NCBI RefSeq assembly: GCF_023218175.1
Contig: NZ_JALPTH010000007.1
Span: 124,001-188,000 of the forward strand
From: Streptomyces lichenis
GTDB taxonomy: Bacteria > Actinomycetota > Actinomycetes > Streptomycetales > Streptomycetaceae
Direction of reading: 5' to 3'
DNA: 64,000 bases
Position numbers and translations under genes: made by a program. The notes under the pieces were generated by a model, which was not told where the DNA came from, ran no database searches, and was given only the letters and a program-made list of their open reading frames with translations. Numbering within the stretch: the stretch's first letter is position 1; each line of letters starts with the position of its first letter. Below, in pieces: positions 52,837-61,302 of the stretch.

Positions 52837-53514
52837 CCGGTCATCCTCACGGCGGCGCACACCCGGCCACATCGCCCCCGGGTCGCCCTCGCATCCGACC
52901 ACAGTCGCATCCCGGCACCCCGCCCGTGCGACCGAAGTCGCAGGTGGGCAGGGTCTCCAACTGTGCGCCCGCGGGGTGGGCTTGAGTCCGCAGCGCGCGG
53001 CCGGACTCCCAGGGGCCGCCCCGTCAGGCCTCGGCCACCTGCCCCGCACCTGCCCAGCCCGGGGCCGGGCCCGGTGTCAGGTCCCACCCCCGCGTCGCGA
53101 CCGGTGCCACTCCCGCGAGCCGGCCCGGCCCGAGCCTTGTCGGGCCGCCGACGCCTGCCTCACACCAGCCCGGGCCCCGGGCCTGCGGCCAAGCCGTCCG
53201 GGCGCCACGCCGCCTGGCCGTGGCAGCACCGGTTCGGTGGTACGGAAGGCCGAGTTCCCGAGGCCGGGTCGTCGAGCCCTGCGCACGCCGGGCGCGGCCT
53301 TCGGCCGCTCCGGGCCGGGAGCGGCCCAGGGCCGAGTCCGGTCCCCGTCCGGGTCTCGGGGCCGCACGCGGCGCCCGGACCCCCTTCGGCACCGCGCCCG
53401 GCTCCGCTTCCGCGAGCCGGGCCCGGCCCGAGCCTCGTCGGGCCGCCGACGCCTGGCCAGTACCCGCCCGGGCCCGGGCCCCGCCCCGGTCCACCCCGGC
53501 CCAGCCCGGGCCCC
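52837..53514. other. Long repeat-bearing intergenic region without a gene
   Basis: This 678-bp region between two minus-strand genes is extremely GC-rich. Open frames on both strands are Arg/Pro/Gly/Ala-rich with no ribosome sites and no recognisable domain, so I call no gene. It contains a 45-bp duplication (53113-53157 and 53410-53455) and several overlapping GGCCCGGGCC-type inverted repeats. It separates the hydrolase gene from the SWIM-SNF2 pair and may hold terminators for the latter. Confidence 0.5.
53113..53455. repeat. 45-bp imperfect direct repeat, about 297 bp apart
   Basis: CCGCGAGCCGG through CCGCCGACGCCTG is present at 53113-53157 and 53410-53455, differing by one inserted G and one T/C change. 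CCCGGGCC-rich sequence follows both copies. Confidence 0.85.
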
Positions 53515-54837
53515 TCAGCCGTCGGTCTCCGCCAGGAGGGCCGACGCCGCGGCCGGGTCGGGGTCCGGGGGGCCGGCCGGGATCCAGTGGCCGTCCACCT
53601 CCCGTAGCGCCCACCAGCGGCCGGCCCGGTCCACCCGCAGCCGCCCGCCGGGCACCGACCACCGGCCGGGCCCGGCAGGCCGCGGTAGGGGGCGGTCGGC
53701 GTCCTGCATGGCCGAGGCCAGCCGCTCCTGTGCCGCGGCCGACTCGACCGGAGTCGGGGCCCACTCCTCCTCCAGCAGCCGCAGCGCGTCCACCCCGCCG
53801 CCGGAGCGCCAGGCCGCCACGGCCGCCGCCAGCTCCTCCCGCCGACGGCCGGAACCCGCCGCCAGCCGGGCCGCCATCTCCTCGGGCAGCGGCTGCCGCG
53901 CCTCGGCCACCAGCCGTACCGCGTCCTGAGCGGGCGTCAGCACCTCGGCCGGCGGGCGCTCCCCATGGCCCGGGGCCAGCGCCTCCGCCAGCATCCGGTA
54001 CGCCCGACCGGCCGCGTCCGCCGCCAGGGCCTCCAGCGCCGCCGGGTCGACGCCGTCCCCCGGCGAGGACTCCACCGCCAGCGACAGGGCCCCGCCGGGG
54101 GCTTCGGGGAGCACCGGCTCCGGCGGCAGCGCGGGCAGGATGTCCCGGGCGGCGAAGGCCTCGTCGGCCCGTACTCCCGGGACGCCCTCCCGGTCCTCCG
54201 GCGCCTCGGGGCCGACCGGGACCCGCGCCTGCACCTCCGCCAGCAACCGGCGCTCACCACGGCCGCGCAGCAGAAGCAGCACGAAGGGGTCCTCGTCCAG
54301 CAGCCGGGCCAGGGCCTGGCAGAGCGCCACGGTGTGCGGGCAGTGGTCCCACGCACCGCAGGCGCACTCCGCCTCCAGGTCCCCGATCCCGGGCAGCAGC
54401 TCCACCCCGACCGTGGCCGCGTCCTCCACCAGGTGCGGCGGCATCTCCCGCTCCAGCAGCGCGGCCACATGCCCGGCCCGCTCGGCGGCCACCGCGAGGA
54501 ACCGGTCCCACTCCTCCCCGTCCAGCTCCCTCAGCAGCACATCGCTGCGCAGCGCCGTACCGTCCCGGTCCCGGACCACCGCCGTGATCCGGCCGGGCCG
54601 TACCGACACCGCGCCCACCGCCCCGGCCCGCGCCAGCCGGCGGCCCCGCTTCACCTGCTGCAGGTCGAGCGCCGAGTCCTCCAGTGCCTTGAGCCACGCC
54701 TGCCCCCACCAGCTGCGGGCGAAGGCCCCGCCGGGCGCCGGTGGCAGCGGAGCGAAGGTCCGCTCCTCCGAGGCCCCGGCCCCGCCCGTGCCGTACTCCT
54801 CGGTCATGGAGGGGTCCGCCTCGTATCCGTCGCTCAT
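53515..54837 (-). CDS. SWIM zinc-finger protein
   Basis: This 440-residue protein has the SWIM motif CxC...CxH as CACGAWDHCPH near residues 154-164. It lies after an N-terminal region with RSWWGQAWLKALEDSALDLQ and RGRRLARAGAVGAVSVRPGRI, typical of SWIM proteins paired with SNF2 ATPases. SWIM domains bind DNA or protein; the function of this bacterial pair is not established. The ATG at 54837 overlaps the SNF2 gene stop by 4 bp, so the two are coexpressed. The C-terminal half is Ala/Glu-rich and less conserved. Confidence 0.92.
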   Translation of the reverse strand: MSDGYEADPSMTEEYGTGGAGASEERTFAPLPPAPGGAFARSWWGQAWLKALEDSALDLQQVKRGRRLARAGAVGAVSVRPGRITAVVRDRDGTALRSDVLLRELDGEEWDRFLAVAAERAGHVAALLEREMPPHLVEDAATVGVELLPGIGDLEAECACGAWDHCPHTVALCQALARLLDEDPFVLLLLRGRGERRLLAEVQARVPVGPEAPEDREGVPGVRADEAFAARDILPALPPEPVLPEAPGGALSLAVESSPGDGVDPAALEALAADAAGRAYRMLAEALAPGHGERPPAEVLTPAQDAVRLVAEARQPLPEEMAARLAAGSGRRREELAAAVAAWRSGGGVDALRLLEEEWAPTPVESAAAQERLASAMQDADRPLPRPAGPGRWSVPGGRLRVDRAGRWWALREVDGHWIPAGPPDPDPAAASALLAETDG

Positions 54838-57725
54838 CGCGCGCCTCCTCGCAGGGACACCAGCTCCGCCAGCTCCGCGTCGGTCAGTTCGGTCACCGCG
54901 TCCTCGGCCGGCCCCAGCACCGCGTCGGCCAGCCGCTGCTTGCGCGCCAGCATCGCCGCGATCCGGTCCTCCACCGTGCCCTCGGCGACCAGCCGGTGCA
55001 CCTGCACCGGACGGGTCTGCCCGATCCGGTAGGCCCGGTCGGTGGCCTGGGCCTCCACGGCCGGGTTCCACCAGCGGTCGAAGTGCACCACATGCTCGGC
55101 CCGGGTCAGGTTCAGCCCGGTGCCCGCCGCCTTCAGCGACAGCAGGAAGACCGGCACCGCGCCCTGCTGGAAGCGGTCCACCATCGCCTCGCGCTCCGGC
55201 ACCGGAGTGCCGCCGTGCAGGAACTGCGTGTCCACCCCCCGCCCGGCCAGATGGCGCCGCAGCAGCCGGGCCATCGCCGTGTACTGGGTGAACACCAGCA
55301 CGCTCGCACCCTCCGCGAGGACCGTGTCCAGCAGTTCGTCCAGCAGCTCCAGCTTTCCCGAGCGCCCGGCCAGCACCGGGTCGTCCTCCTTCAGATACTG
55401 GGCCGGGTGGTTGCAGATCTGCTTCAGCCCGGTGAGCAGCTTCACCACCAGACCGCGCCGGGCGATGCCGTCCGCCGCCGCGATCCCGGCCAGTGCCTCG
55501 CGGACCACCCCCTCGTACAGCCCGGTCTGCTCGGCGGTGAGCGGCACCGGGTGGTCGGTCTCCGTCTTCGGCGGGAGCTCGGGCGCGATCCCCGGATCGG
55601 ACTTGCGCCGCCGCAGCAGGAACGGCCGCACCAGCGCCGCCAGCCGCTCCGCCGCCACCGGGTCGCCGCCCTCGACCGCCCGGGCGTACCGGCGGCGGAA
55701 CGTACCGAGGCGGCCCAGCAGTCCCGGGGTGGCCCAGTCCAGCACCGCCCACAGCTCGGAGAGGTTGTTCTCCACCGGGGTGCCGGTGAGCGCCACCCGG
55801 GCCCTGGCGCCGATGCTCCGCAGCTGACGGGCCGTCGCCGAGGAGGCGTTCTTGACGTGCTGCGCCTCGTCGGCCACCACCAGCCCCCAGGGGACCCCGG
55901 CCAGCCGCGCCGCGTCCCGCCGCATGGTCCCGTATGTGGTGAGCACGAAGCCCCCGGCCCCGCCCTCGCCATCGGCGAATCCGGCCGGCCCCCGCCCGGC
56001 GCCGTGGAAGCGGTGCACCGGCGTGCCGGGGGCGAAACGCTCCACCTCCCGCTGCCAGTTGCCCATCAGCGACGCCGGGCAGACCACCAGCGTCGGCCCG
56101 GCCGTCGCCGGATCGCCCTGACGGTGCAGATGGAGCGCGATCAGGGTGATGGTCTTGCCCAGGCCCATGTCGTCGGCGAGGCAGGCGCCCAGACCGAGCG
56201 AGGTCATCCGGTCCAGCCAGCCCAGACCGCGCAACTGGTAGTCGCGCAGGGTGGCGGCGAGCGCGGCGGGTTGCGCGAGCTCCGCATGCCCGCCCTCCGG
56301 CTCGGCCAGCCGGTCCCGCAGGGTACGCAGCCAGCCCGACGGCTCCACCGCCACCTGCCGGCCGTCCACCTCGGTGCTCCCGGTCAGCGCGGCGCCCAGC
56401 GCGTCCAGCGGGGTGACCTTGCGCGGCTGCCGCTCCCGGGCCCGCCGCACCTCCTCCGGGTCGACCAGCACCCACCGGTCACGCAGCCGCACCACCGGGC
56501 GGGCGGACTCGGCCAGCCGGTCCAGCTCCGCCCGGGTCAGCTCCATCCCGTCCACGGTGAACCGCCAGTCGAAGCCGAGCAGGGCGTGCGCCGACAGCAG
56601 CGGAGGCGGTGCCGAACCCCCGCCGCCTCCGGACGCCGCCTCCTCGACGGGCGCCCCGCCCGTCTCCGCCGGAGGCCCGATCACCACGCGTGCGGTCAGC
56701 GACCGCGCCAGATCGCGCGGCCAGTGCACCGCGACCCCCGCTCCGGCCAGCGCCCGGCCCGCCTCGCCCAGCAGCTCCAGCAGCTCCTCGTCGGCCGGCT
56801 CCACCGCGTCCGGCACGGCCGCCGACAGCAGCGGGGACAGCGCGGGCCAGGCCCGGGCGGCGCGGTGGAGCGCCGGCAGCGCGTCCAGCCGGGCCCGCAG
56901 TCCGAAGCCCTCCGCACGCCCCGCCCACACCTCGGCGGCGTCGGCCACCCGGGTGGGGTCCCCGGCCGGGTGCAGCTGGAGCACGGCACGGAACGCCGGT
57001 GCGGTCACGGCCTCCGCTCCGGCGGCGGGCCCCTCCGAGCCGACGGCCTCGATCCGCAGCGAGAGCCGCACCCCGGCGTCATGGCCGGCCGCCACATCCG
57101 CCGCCCACGCGCGCAGCCCGGGCGCCTGCCGGGGCTCCGGCGCGGTGAGGACCGGGCCCCCGGCGGCCAGTGCGGCGGCGGGGGCCCGGGGCAGGGTGTC
57201 GGCGACCGCGTCCAGGAAGCCGCGCAGCAGCCGCTCCGGCTCCGGCAGCAGCGCCCCGCCGTCCGGTGCGGTGCCGGTGGGGAACGCGTGGGCCTCCGGC
57301 GGCATCGACGCGGCGAGCCGGCGCAGGCCCTCCACGTCCTCGGCGGTCAGCGGACCCGCCCGCCAGGCGTCATGGCCGGCCGGGGAGAGGCCGGGGAGCA
57401 GCAGTCCGCGGGCCGTCAGCCCGAGTGCGGTCAGTGCCGCCGCGCCCCAGAAGGCGACCGAGGGCGAGGCGTCCGGATGCCGGCGGCCCCGGGTCAGCAG
57501 GGGCAGCGCGGCGCCGACGTCCAGCACCGCGGCGGCTACGCGGTGCGGGCAGGCGTCCGGACCGACGAGCGTCAACTGCTCGGCGCGGACGTCCCCACCG
57601 GGCGGGACGGCGGGGACCGGTTCGCCGTCCATGGGCGGGTGGAAGGCGAACCGTCCGGTACGGGCGGGGTCACCGGGCAGGAACACGGCGGAGCAGCGGG
57701 CGAGGTTCGGCAAGGGCTGGCGCAC
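54834..57725 (-). CDS. SNF2/HepA-family DNA-dependent ATPase
   Basis: This 963-residue helicase-like ATPase has a SNF2-associated N-terminal region (about residues 1-470) and the SNF2 ATPase core. The core contains LRDYQLRGLGWLDRM, Walker A DDMGLGKT near residue 515, DEAQHVKN near 617 and ALTGTPVENN. The C-terminal helicase lobe contains VLVFTQYTAMARLLRRHL, SLKAAGTGLNLTRAEHVVH and DRAYRIGQTRPVQVHRL. Such enzymes remodel protein-DNA complexes or RNA polymerase. The GTG at 57725 sits directly on GAGGAG, so start usage is uncertain; an internal ATG at 57632 is possible. It is coupled to the SWIM gene. Confidence 0.94.
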   Translation of the reverse strand: MRQPLPNLARCSAVFLPGDPARTGRFAFHPPMDGEPVPAVPPGGDVRAEQLTLVGPDACPHRVAAAVLDVGAALPLLTRGRRHPDASPSVAFWGAAALTALGLTARGLLLPGLSPAGHDAWRAGPLTAEDVEGLRRLAASMPPEAHAFPTGTAPDGGALLPEPERLLRGFLDAVADTLPRAPAAALAAGGPVLTAPEPRQAPGLRAWAADVAAGHDAGVRLSLRIEAVGSEGPAAGAEAVTAPAFRAVLQLHPAGDPTRVADAAEVWAGRAEGFGLRARLDALPALHRAARAWPALSPLLSAAVPDAVEPADEELLELLGEAGRALAGAGVAVHWPRDLARSLTARVVIGPPAETGGAPVEEAASGGGGGSAPPPLLSAHALLGFDWRFTVDGMELTRAELDRLAESARPVVRLRDRWVLVDPEEVRRARERQPRKVTPLDALGAALTGSTEVDGRQVAVEPSGWLRTLRDRLAEPEGGHAELAQPAALAATLRDYQLRGLGWLDRMTSLGLGACLADDMGLGKTITLIALHLHRQGDPATAGPTLVVCPASLMGNWQREVERFAPGTPVHRFHGAGRGPAGFADGEGGAGGFVLTTYGTMRRDAARLAGVPWGLVVADEAQHVKNASSATARQLRSIGARARVALTGTPVENNLSELWAVLDWATPGLLGRLGTFRRRYARAVEGGDPVAAERLAALVRPFLLRRRKSDPGIAPELPPKTETDHPVPLTAEQTGLYEGVVREALAGIAAADGIARRGLVVKLLTGLKQICNHPAQYLKEDDPVLAGRSGKLELLDELLDTVLAEGASVLVFTQYTAMARLLRRHLAGRGVDTQFLHGGTPVPEREAMVDRFQQGAVPVFLLSLKAAGTGLNLTRAEHVVHFDRWWNPAVEAQATDRAYRIGQTRPVQVHRLVAEGTVEDRIAAMLARKQRLADAVLGPAEDAVTELTDAELAELVSLRGGAR

Positions 57726-57949
57726 TCCTCAAACTTGACTAGATGGATGGGAGTCGCCGACAGTACCGCATGGAGTCGCGCGGAAGCTCCCGATCCGGTG
57801 TGAGCTGGGACACGTCGATCGCGGCACGGAGGGAGCGGAGGGGAACCGGAGGCACGGGCTGCGCGTTCTCGGAGCAGACAACCGCCGGGCCGCCGGGCCC
57901 GGCGGCGCGGGCCAGGCCCTGCCGGCCCGGCCGTGAAGGAGGTTCCGCC

Positions 57950-58132
57950 ATGTCGGTCAGAACGAAGGTCGTCATCGGGGGAGTGGCCGTCGGCCTGCTC
58001 CTCTGGCCGCTCATCGGCTTCTGGTTCGCGCTGCTGGTCGTCCTCGGCGTGCCCGTCATCGCCTATCTGGCGCTCGACCCCGGCCAGCGGCGCCGGCTGC
58101 GCCGGGTGAACCGGAGGGAGCTGGGCCGCTGA
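57950..58132 (+). CDS. Small two-helix membrane protein
   Basis: The ORF encodes 60 residues beginning MSVRTKVVIGGVAVGLLLWP, with two adjacent membrane helices (also FWFALLVVLGVPVIAYLAL) and a strongly basic tail (RRRLRRVNRRELGR). AAGGAGGT at ideal spacing precedes the ATG, so expression is very likely. Function is unknown. The stop codon lies in a 17-bp tandem repeat. Confidence 0.82.
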   Translation: MSVRTKVVIGGVAVGLLLWPLIGFWFALLVVLGVPVIAYLALDPGQRRRLRRVNRRELGR

Positions 58133-58162
58133 CGGCGCCGGGCCGCTGACCGCGCCGGGCCG
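58123..58162 (+). repeat. 17-bp tandem duplication spanning a stop codon
   Basis: GGGCCGCTGACGGCGCC (58123-58139) and GGGCCGCTGACCGCGCC (58140-58156) are followed by a third partial copy, GGGCCG. The first TGA is the stop of the small membrane protein gene. Confidence 0.92.
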
Positions 58163-58299
58163 TTTCGGCGGTACCGACCGTGCGCCGGCCGACCGGGCGC
58201 GCCGACGGCCGGCCCGTACGTCTGAGTCCGACCACCCCGGGGTACCCGCCGCTGCGAAACGATCAGCGGGCGACCGCCACCGGACTGAAGGGGACGGAC

Positions 58300-58542
58300 A
58301 TGGACGACAAGCGGCTCGAAGGAGCCGGCGAGACCAGTGAGGACCCGATCCCGAGGGACATGCCCGACGAGCAGGCGGGCTCCGGGTCGGACCACTGGGA
58401 CGCCGACCTGGTGGAAGCTTCCGAGGGCTCGGAGGCCTCCGACAGCGACGGCGGCTCCGGCGAGACCGCCAAGCCCTCGGCCGAGGACGCGCCCGCCGGA
58501 GACGACGCCACGGAGGGCGCCGCCGACGAGCCGAGCGGCTGA
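58300..58542 (+). CDS. Small acidic disordered protein
   Basis: The ORF encodes 80 residues beginning MDDKRLEGAGETSEDPIPRD and is dominated by Asp, Glu, Ser, Gly and Ala, with no hydrophobic core or cysteine. GAAGGGGAC precedes the ATG. Similar acidic proteins are common in streptomycetes and have no known role. It ends before a bidirectional terminator. Confidence 0.72.
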   Translation: MDDKRLEGAGETSEDPIPRDMPDEQAGSGSDHWDADLVEASEGSEASDSDGGSGETAKPSAEDAPAGDDATEGAADEPSG

Positions 58543-58551
58543 CCCCACCCC

Positions 58552-58593
58552 GGTACGCCCTGCCCCGCCGTCCGCGGCCGGGCGGGGCGTACC
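58552..58593. terminator. Bidirectional terminator
   Basis: GCCCCGCC/GGCGGGGC forms a perfect 8-bp inner stem, with GGTAC/GTACC as outer arms across a bulge. It lies between the convergent genes ending at 58542 and 58629. Confidence 0.72.
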
Positions 58594-58596
58594 GCC

Positions 58597-58637
58597 GTGT
58601 CAGGCGTCAAGTGTCAGGCGTCGGGCCGTCAGGCGGG
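58597..58637. repeat. Three tandem stop-codon segments
   Basis: On the minus strand CGCCTGAC-like units occur three times in about 40 bp. The first (58629-58631) is the stop of the gene at 58629-59687; the others lie just beyond it. Confidence 0.8.
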
Positions 58638-59687
58638 GCGGACCGCCATCTGGTCCAGGGCGGCCAGCAGCCCGGGCAGGTTCGGTCCCCGGCCCACCGG
58701 GAGCACCTCCCCGGGCATGTCGTCCAGCAGGACGAAGGCGATGTCGTCCGTCCGGGCCACCAGCGACCAGCCCGGGCCGTCCGCCCGGAGCGTACGGGCC
58801 CCGCCGGGGGCGAACGCCGAGCGCACCCGCCCGGGCGGCGGCGGCTCCACCAGATACCCCCGCAGGTCGTCCAGGACCCGCCGCAACCGTGCGTGCCCGT
58901 CCGGGGCTTCGCTGCCCGAGGGCGGTACGGGGGGATGGGCGCTGGTTGCCCCGGCCGTTTCCCGGGCGGGCGCCGCTGTTTCCCGTGCGGCGGGCACCTC
59001 CTGCGCGGGGGTCGTTTCCCGTACGGGAGCACCTGCCCTCTCCCGGGAGGGCGCCGTCGTTTCCCGTACGGGCACTCCGGCCGTTTCCCGGGCGGCGGCC
59101 GTTTCCTCCGCGACGGCTGTCCCCGGTACGGGGGTGCCGGCCGTTTCCCGGGCGGTTTCCCTCGGCGTCTCCCCGTCGCCCCCGGCGTCGTCCGCGTCGA
59201 ACTGCTCACGCCAGACGGCCCACTGGAGGGCCACCGCGTCGGCGCCCAGCCGGCGCTGCGCCGGGCCCCAGGCACCGGTGTCCGGCGGGGCGAGCGGAGC
59301 GGGGTCGTCCGGCCCGGCCGGCGGATCATGGGGCTCCGGCACTCCGGGCGCGGTCACCGTCAGCTCCAGCGGCCAGCCCGGCAGCGCGGCCACCACCGTG
59401 TGCTCGTCGGGGGAGAGGTCGTATTCCATCCCACAGTCCCAGGTGGCGATGGCGACGGCCACCAGGGACACGTCGTCCACCACCACGGTCCACCGCGCCC
59501 CGTCCCCGTCCTGGCCGAACACCAGCCCGTAGCCGACCGGATGCGGGCCCAGACCCAGGGCCGCGCAGGCCTCCGGGTAGTCGTCACCCAGCACCGCCGG
59601 GAACTGCGCCGGCGTCAGCAGCGCGGCGGTGAGGATGAACAGGGTGTCATCCGCCTCGGCCGCCTCCACCTGCTCCATCTCGGCCAT
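58629..59687 (-). CDS. Hypothetical protein with RET-repeat linker
   Basis: I recognise no family for this 352-residue protein. It has an N-terminal domain of about 170 residues (LFILTAALLTPAQFPAVLGDD, RWTVVVDDVSLVAVAIATWD) and a linker at about 175-250. The linker contains at least seven degenerate units of the form ARETAxxPVRETT. The C-terminal domain of about 95 residues (RLRRVLDDLRGYLVEPPPPG, WSLVARTDDIAFVLLDDMPG) follows. There is no signal peptide or membrane helix. The two globular parts both have alternating hydrophobic strands and may be related. The linker DNA is the densest GTTTCCC cluster in the window. Confidence 0.8.
   Translation of the reverse strand: MAEMEQVEAAEADDTLFILTAALLTPAQFPAVLGDDYPEACAALGLGPHPVGYGLVFGQDGDGARWTVVVDDVSLVAVAIATWDCGMEYDLSPDEHTVVAALPGWPLELTVTAPGVPEPHDPPAGPDDPAPLAPPDTGAWGPAQRRLGADAVALQWAVWREQFDADDAGGDGETPRETARETAGTPVPGTAVAEETAAARETAGVPVRETTAPSRERAGAPVRETTPAQEVPAARETAAPARETAGATSAHPPVPPSGSEAPDGHARLRRVLDDLRGYLVEPPPPGRVRSAFAPGGARTLRADGPGWSLVARTDDIAFVLLDDMPGEVLPVGRGPNLPGLLAALDQMAVRPA
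58957..59161. repeat. Intragenic cluster of GTTTCCC heptamers
   Basis: Exact GTTTCCC copies occur at 58957, 58978, 59014, 59059, 59083, 59143 and 59155, and a variant at 59101. All spacings are multiples of three, so each encodes the same Arg-Glu-Thr on the minus strand. Confidence 0.9.
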
Positions 59688-59815
59688 GGCGCCCTCCGCG
59701 TTCCGCTCGGCCCGTGGTTCGTCGGCGCACCTTAACCAGCGGGTAACCTCCGCGTCGAGAGCCGGGCGGCCTCCGATCGGCTCCGATGGGCGGCGGGGCC
59801 CGACCCTGGACGCCG

Positions 59816-60115
59816 TCAGGCCGAGGGCAGGCCGAGCAGTTCCCGGGCCACCGACCGCGGGGACCGGCCGCGCTCACGCGCCAGCGCGAGCACCGCGCGG
59901 CAGGCCAGCTCGCGGACCCCGAAGGCCAGCGCCTCGGGGGAGACCCACTCCTCGGCCTCGGCCGCCGCCACCGGATCGTTCTCCGCTCCGGCCGCCACAC
60001 TGGCGGCGGCCGCCTCGAAGAGGTTGTACGGCCGCGGGGCCGCCGGGCGGGACGGGCGTCCGCCGCCACGGCTGGGCGTCCGGGGCCCGAGGAAACCGCG
60101 GAGCTGGTGCCACAT
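59816..60115 (-). CDS. Small hypothetical protein
   Basis: The ORF encodes 99 residues beginning MWHQLRGFLGPRTPSRGGGR, with a basic Pro/Gly-rich N-terminal third. A helical remainder follows (EEWVSPEALAFGVRELACRA, then VLALARERGRSPRSVARELL). The C-terminal half looks like a small helical bundle. GAGAGGAGG lies 5 bases before the ATG at 60115, which supports expression. No family is recognised. Confidence 0.7.
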   Translation of the reverse strand: MWHQLRGFLGPRTPSRGGGRPSRPAAPRPYNLFEAAAASVAAGAENDPVAAAEAEEWVSPEALAFGVRELACRAVLALARERGRSPRSVARELLGLPSA

Positions 60116-60255
60116 GGGGCCTCCTCTCGGCCGGGCGCCGCCGAACGGGCCTGGCCGCGTCGGGTCTGCCGCTCCCTCCACCGTAGGCCGCGCGCCGACC
60201 GGGCAGAAGGGCGCCGGTGCGCTCCCGGCCACCAGGGGGCGCCGACCGGTCTCCG

Positions 60256-60912
60256 TCACCCCGGCGGCGGGGGAGGGCCCTCCGACCGTACGGCGACGGC
60301 GAGGAAACGGGCGTCCTCGTCCGCGTACGAGCGCAGCCGCCAGCCGGAAGCCGCCAGCAGCGGGCGCAGGTGGGGCTCGGCCCGCAGGTCGTCGCCGGTG
60401 AGCGGGCGGCCCTGCCGGGCGGCCAGCGCGGCCCGGCCGACCGGATGGAACAGCGCGAGCAGGCCCCCGGGCCGTACCACCCGGGCCAACTCCCGCAGGT
60501 CCTCCACCGGACGTGCCAGATGCGAGATCAGCCCGGCACCGAAGACGGCGTCCAGCACCCCGTCCCGCAGCGGCAGCCGGGCCACGTCGGCGAGCAGCAG
60601 CCGCGCCTCGGTGTCCCGCCCGGCGCGGACGGCCGCCGCCAGCATGTCCGGCGTCAGATCCGCACCGAGCACGGTGCCCGCCGGGCTGACCGCCGCCCGC
60701 AGCGGGGCCAGCGCCCGCCCGGTGCCGCAGCCCGCGTCGAGCACCGCGTCCCCCGCCCGCAGGCCCAGTTCCGCGACGGCCGCCGCGAACGCGGGCCCGT
60801 CGTCGGGGAAGCGGCTGTCCCAGCGCGCGGCCCGGGCCGCGAAGAACTCCCGCACCCGGTCCCGCTCGCGCCCCCGTGGGCCGTCGCCCGGCGGGCGGTG
60901 GTCGTCACTCAT
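60256..60912 (-). CDS. Class I SAM-dependent methyltransferase
   Basis: This 218-residue methyltransferase has the SAM-binding motif I VLDAGCGTGRALAPL near residue 58, motif II region GADLTPDMLAAA, and the post-I acidic residue in LLADVARLPLRDGVLDAV. Motif III follows as LARVVRPGGLLALFHPVG. It matches the UbiE/COQ5-like or methyltransferase-11 group; the substrate is not predictable. The ATG at 60912 is chosen because the frame upstream has no domain. It has no strong ribosome site, so translation may be leaderless or weak. Confidence 0.92.
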   Translation of the reverse strand: MSDDHRPPGDGPRGRERDRVREFFAARAARWDSRFPDDGPAFAAAVAELGLRAGDAVLDAGCGTGRALAPLRAAVSPAGTVLGADLTPDMLAAAVRAGRDTEARLLLADVARLPLRDGVLDAVFGAGLISHLARPVEDLRELARVVRPGGLLALFHPVGRAALAARQGRPLTGDDLRAEPHLRPLLAASGWRLRSYADEDARFLAVAVRSEGPPPPPG

Positions 60913-61302
60913 ACCGCCATGCTGCCGCACCGTTCCGGCCCTCCACCCCCCCGGACCGGCCGACGCCCTGTCACCCGCCCGGACCAGCATGGCCCGACGG
61001 CCGCCGGGCAGACGGACCCCCGCCGGGCGGTGATCCTCCAGGCACCGCCCGGTGGGAGAGGGAAAGGGAACGCACGGCCGCGGTAGGGCCCCGAGTCGAC
61101 CGCGGCCGTCGTGCCCGGCCCCGCACCACCCGCGAATCCTCCCCGGCCAGCCCGGCGGACGGGCCGGTCACCGGGCCGGTTGCCCCGCGCGGGGCAACCG
61201 GCCGGAAATCGCCGTGCATGAAGCGGCGATGCCGGGGTAACCGCGCCTCATCGGCTTCCACGGGGGACAGTGGAGCCGTACCGGCAAGGGAGGGATGAAG
61301 CA
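60913..61302. other. Hairpin-rich divergent intergenic region
   Basis: No gene is seen in these 390 bp between the divergent methyltransferase and sigma-factor genes. They contain several inverted repeats: GGGCGGT/ACCGCCC (61025-61031 and 61045-61051, approximate), ACGGCCGCGG/CCGCGGCCGT (61074-61083 and 61100-61109), a 30-nt perfect palindrome (61174-61203) and ATCGCCG/CGGCGAT around 61208-61230. No clear SigB-type promoter (GTTT...GGGTAT) is visible. Confidence 0.55.
61174..61203. promoter_or_regulatory. 30-nt perfect palindrome upstream of the sigma-factor gene
   Basis: Each arm reads GGCCGGTTGCCCCGC, meeting at the centre, about 100 bp before the sigma-factor start. It could be an operator, an attenuator hairpin in the leader, or a terminator of an unannotated small RNA. 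Confidence 0.55.

Noticed and set aside
53024..53764. 246-codon minus-strand frame in the long gene-free region
   Set aside because: It is composed of Gly/Arg/Ala/Pro repeats mirroring the DNA duplications, has no ribosome site, and overlaps the SWIM gene in another frame.
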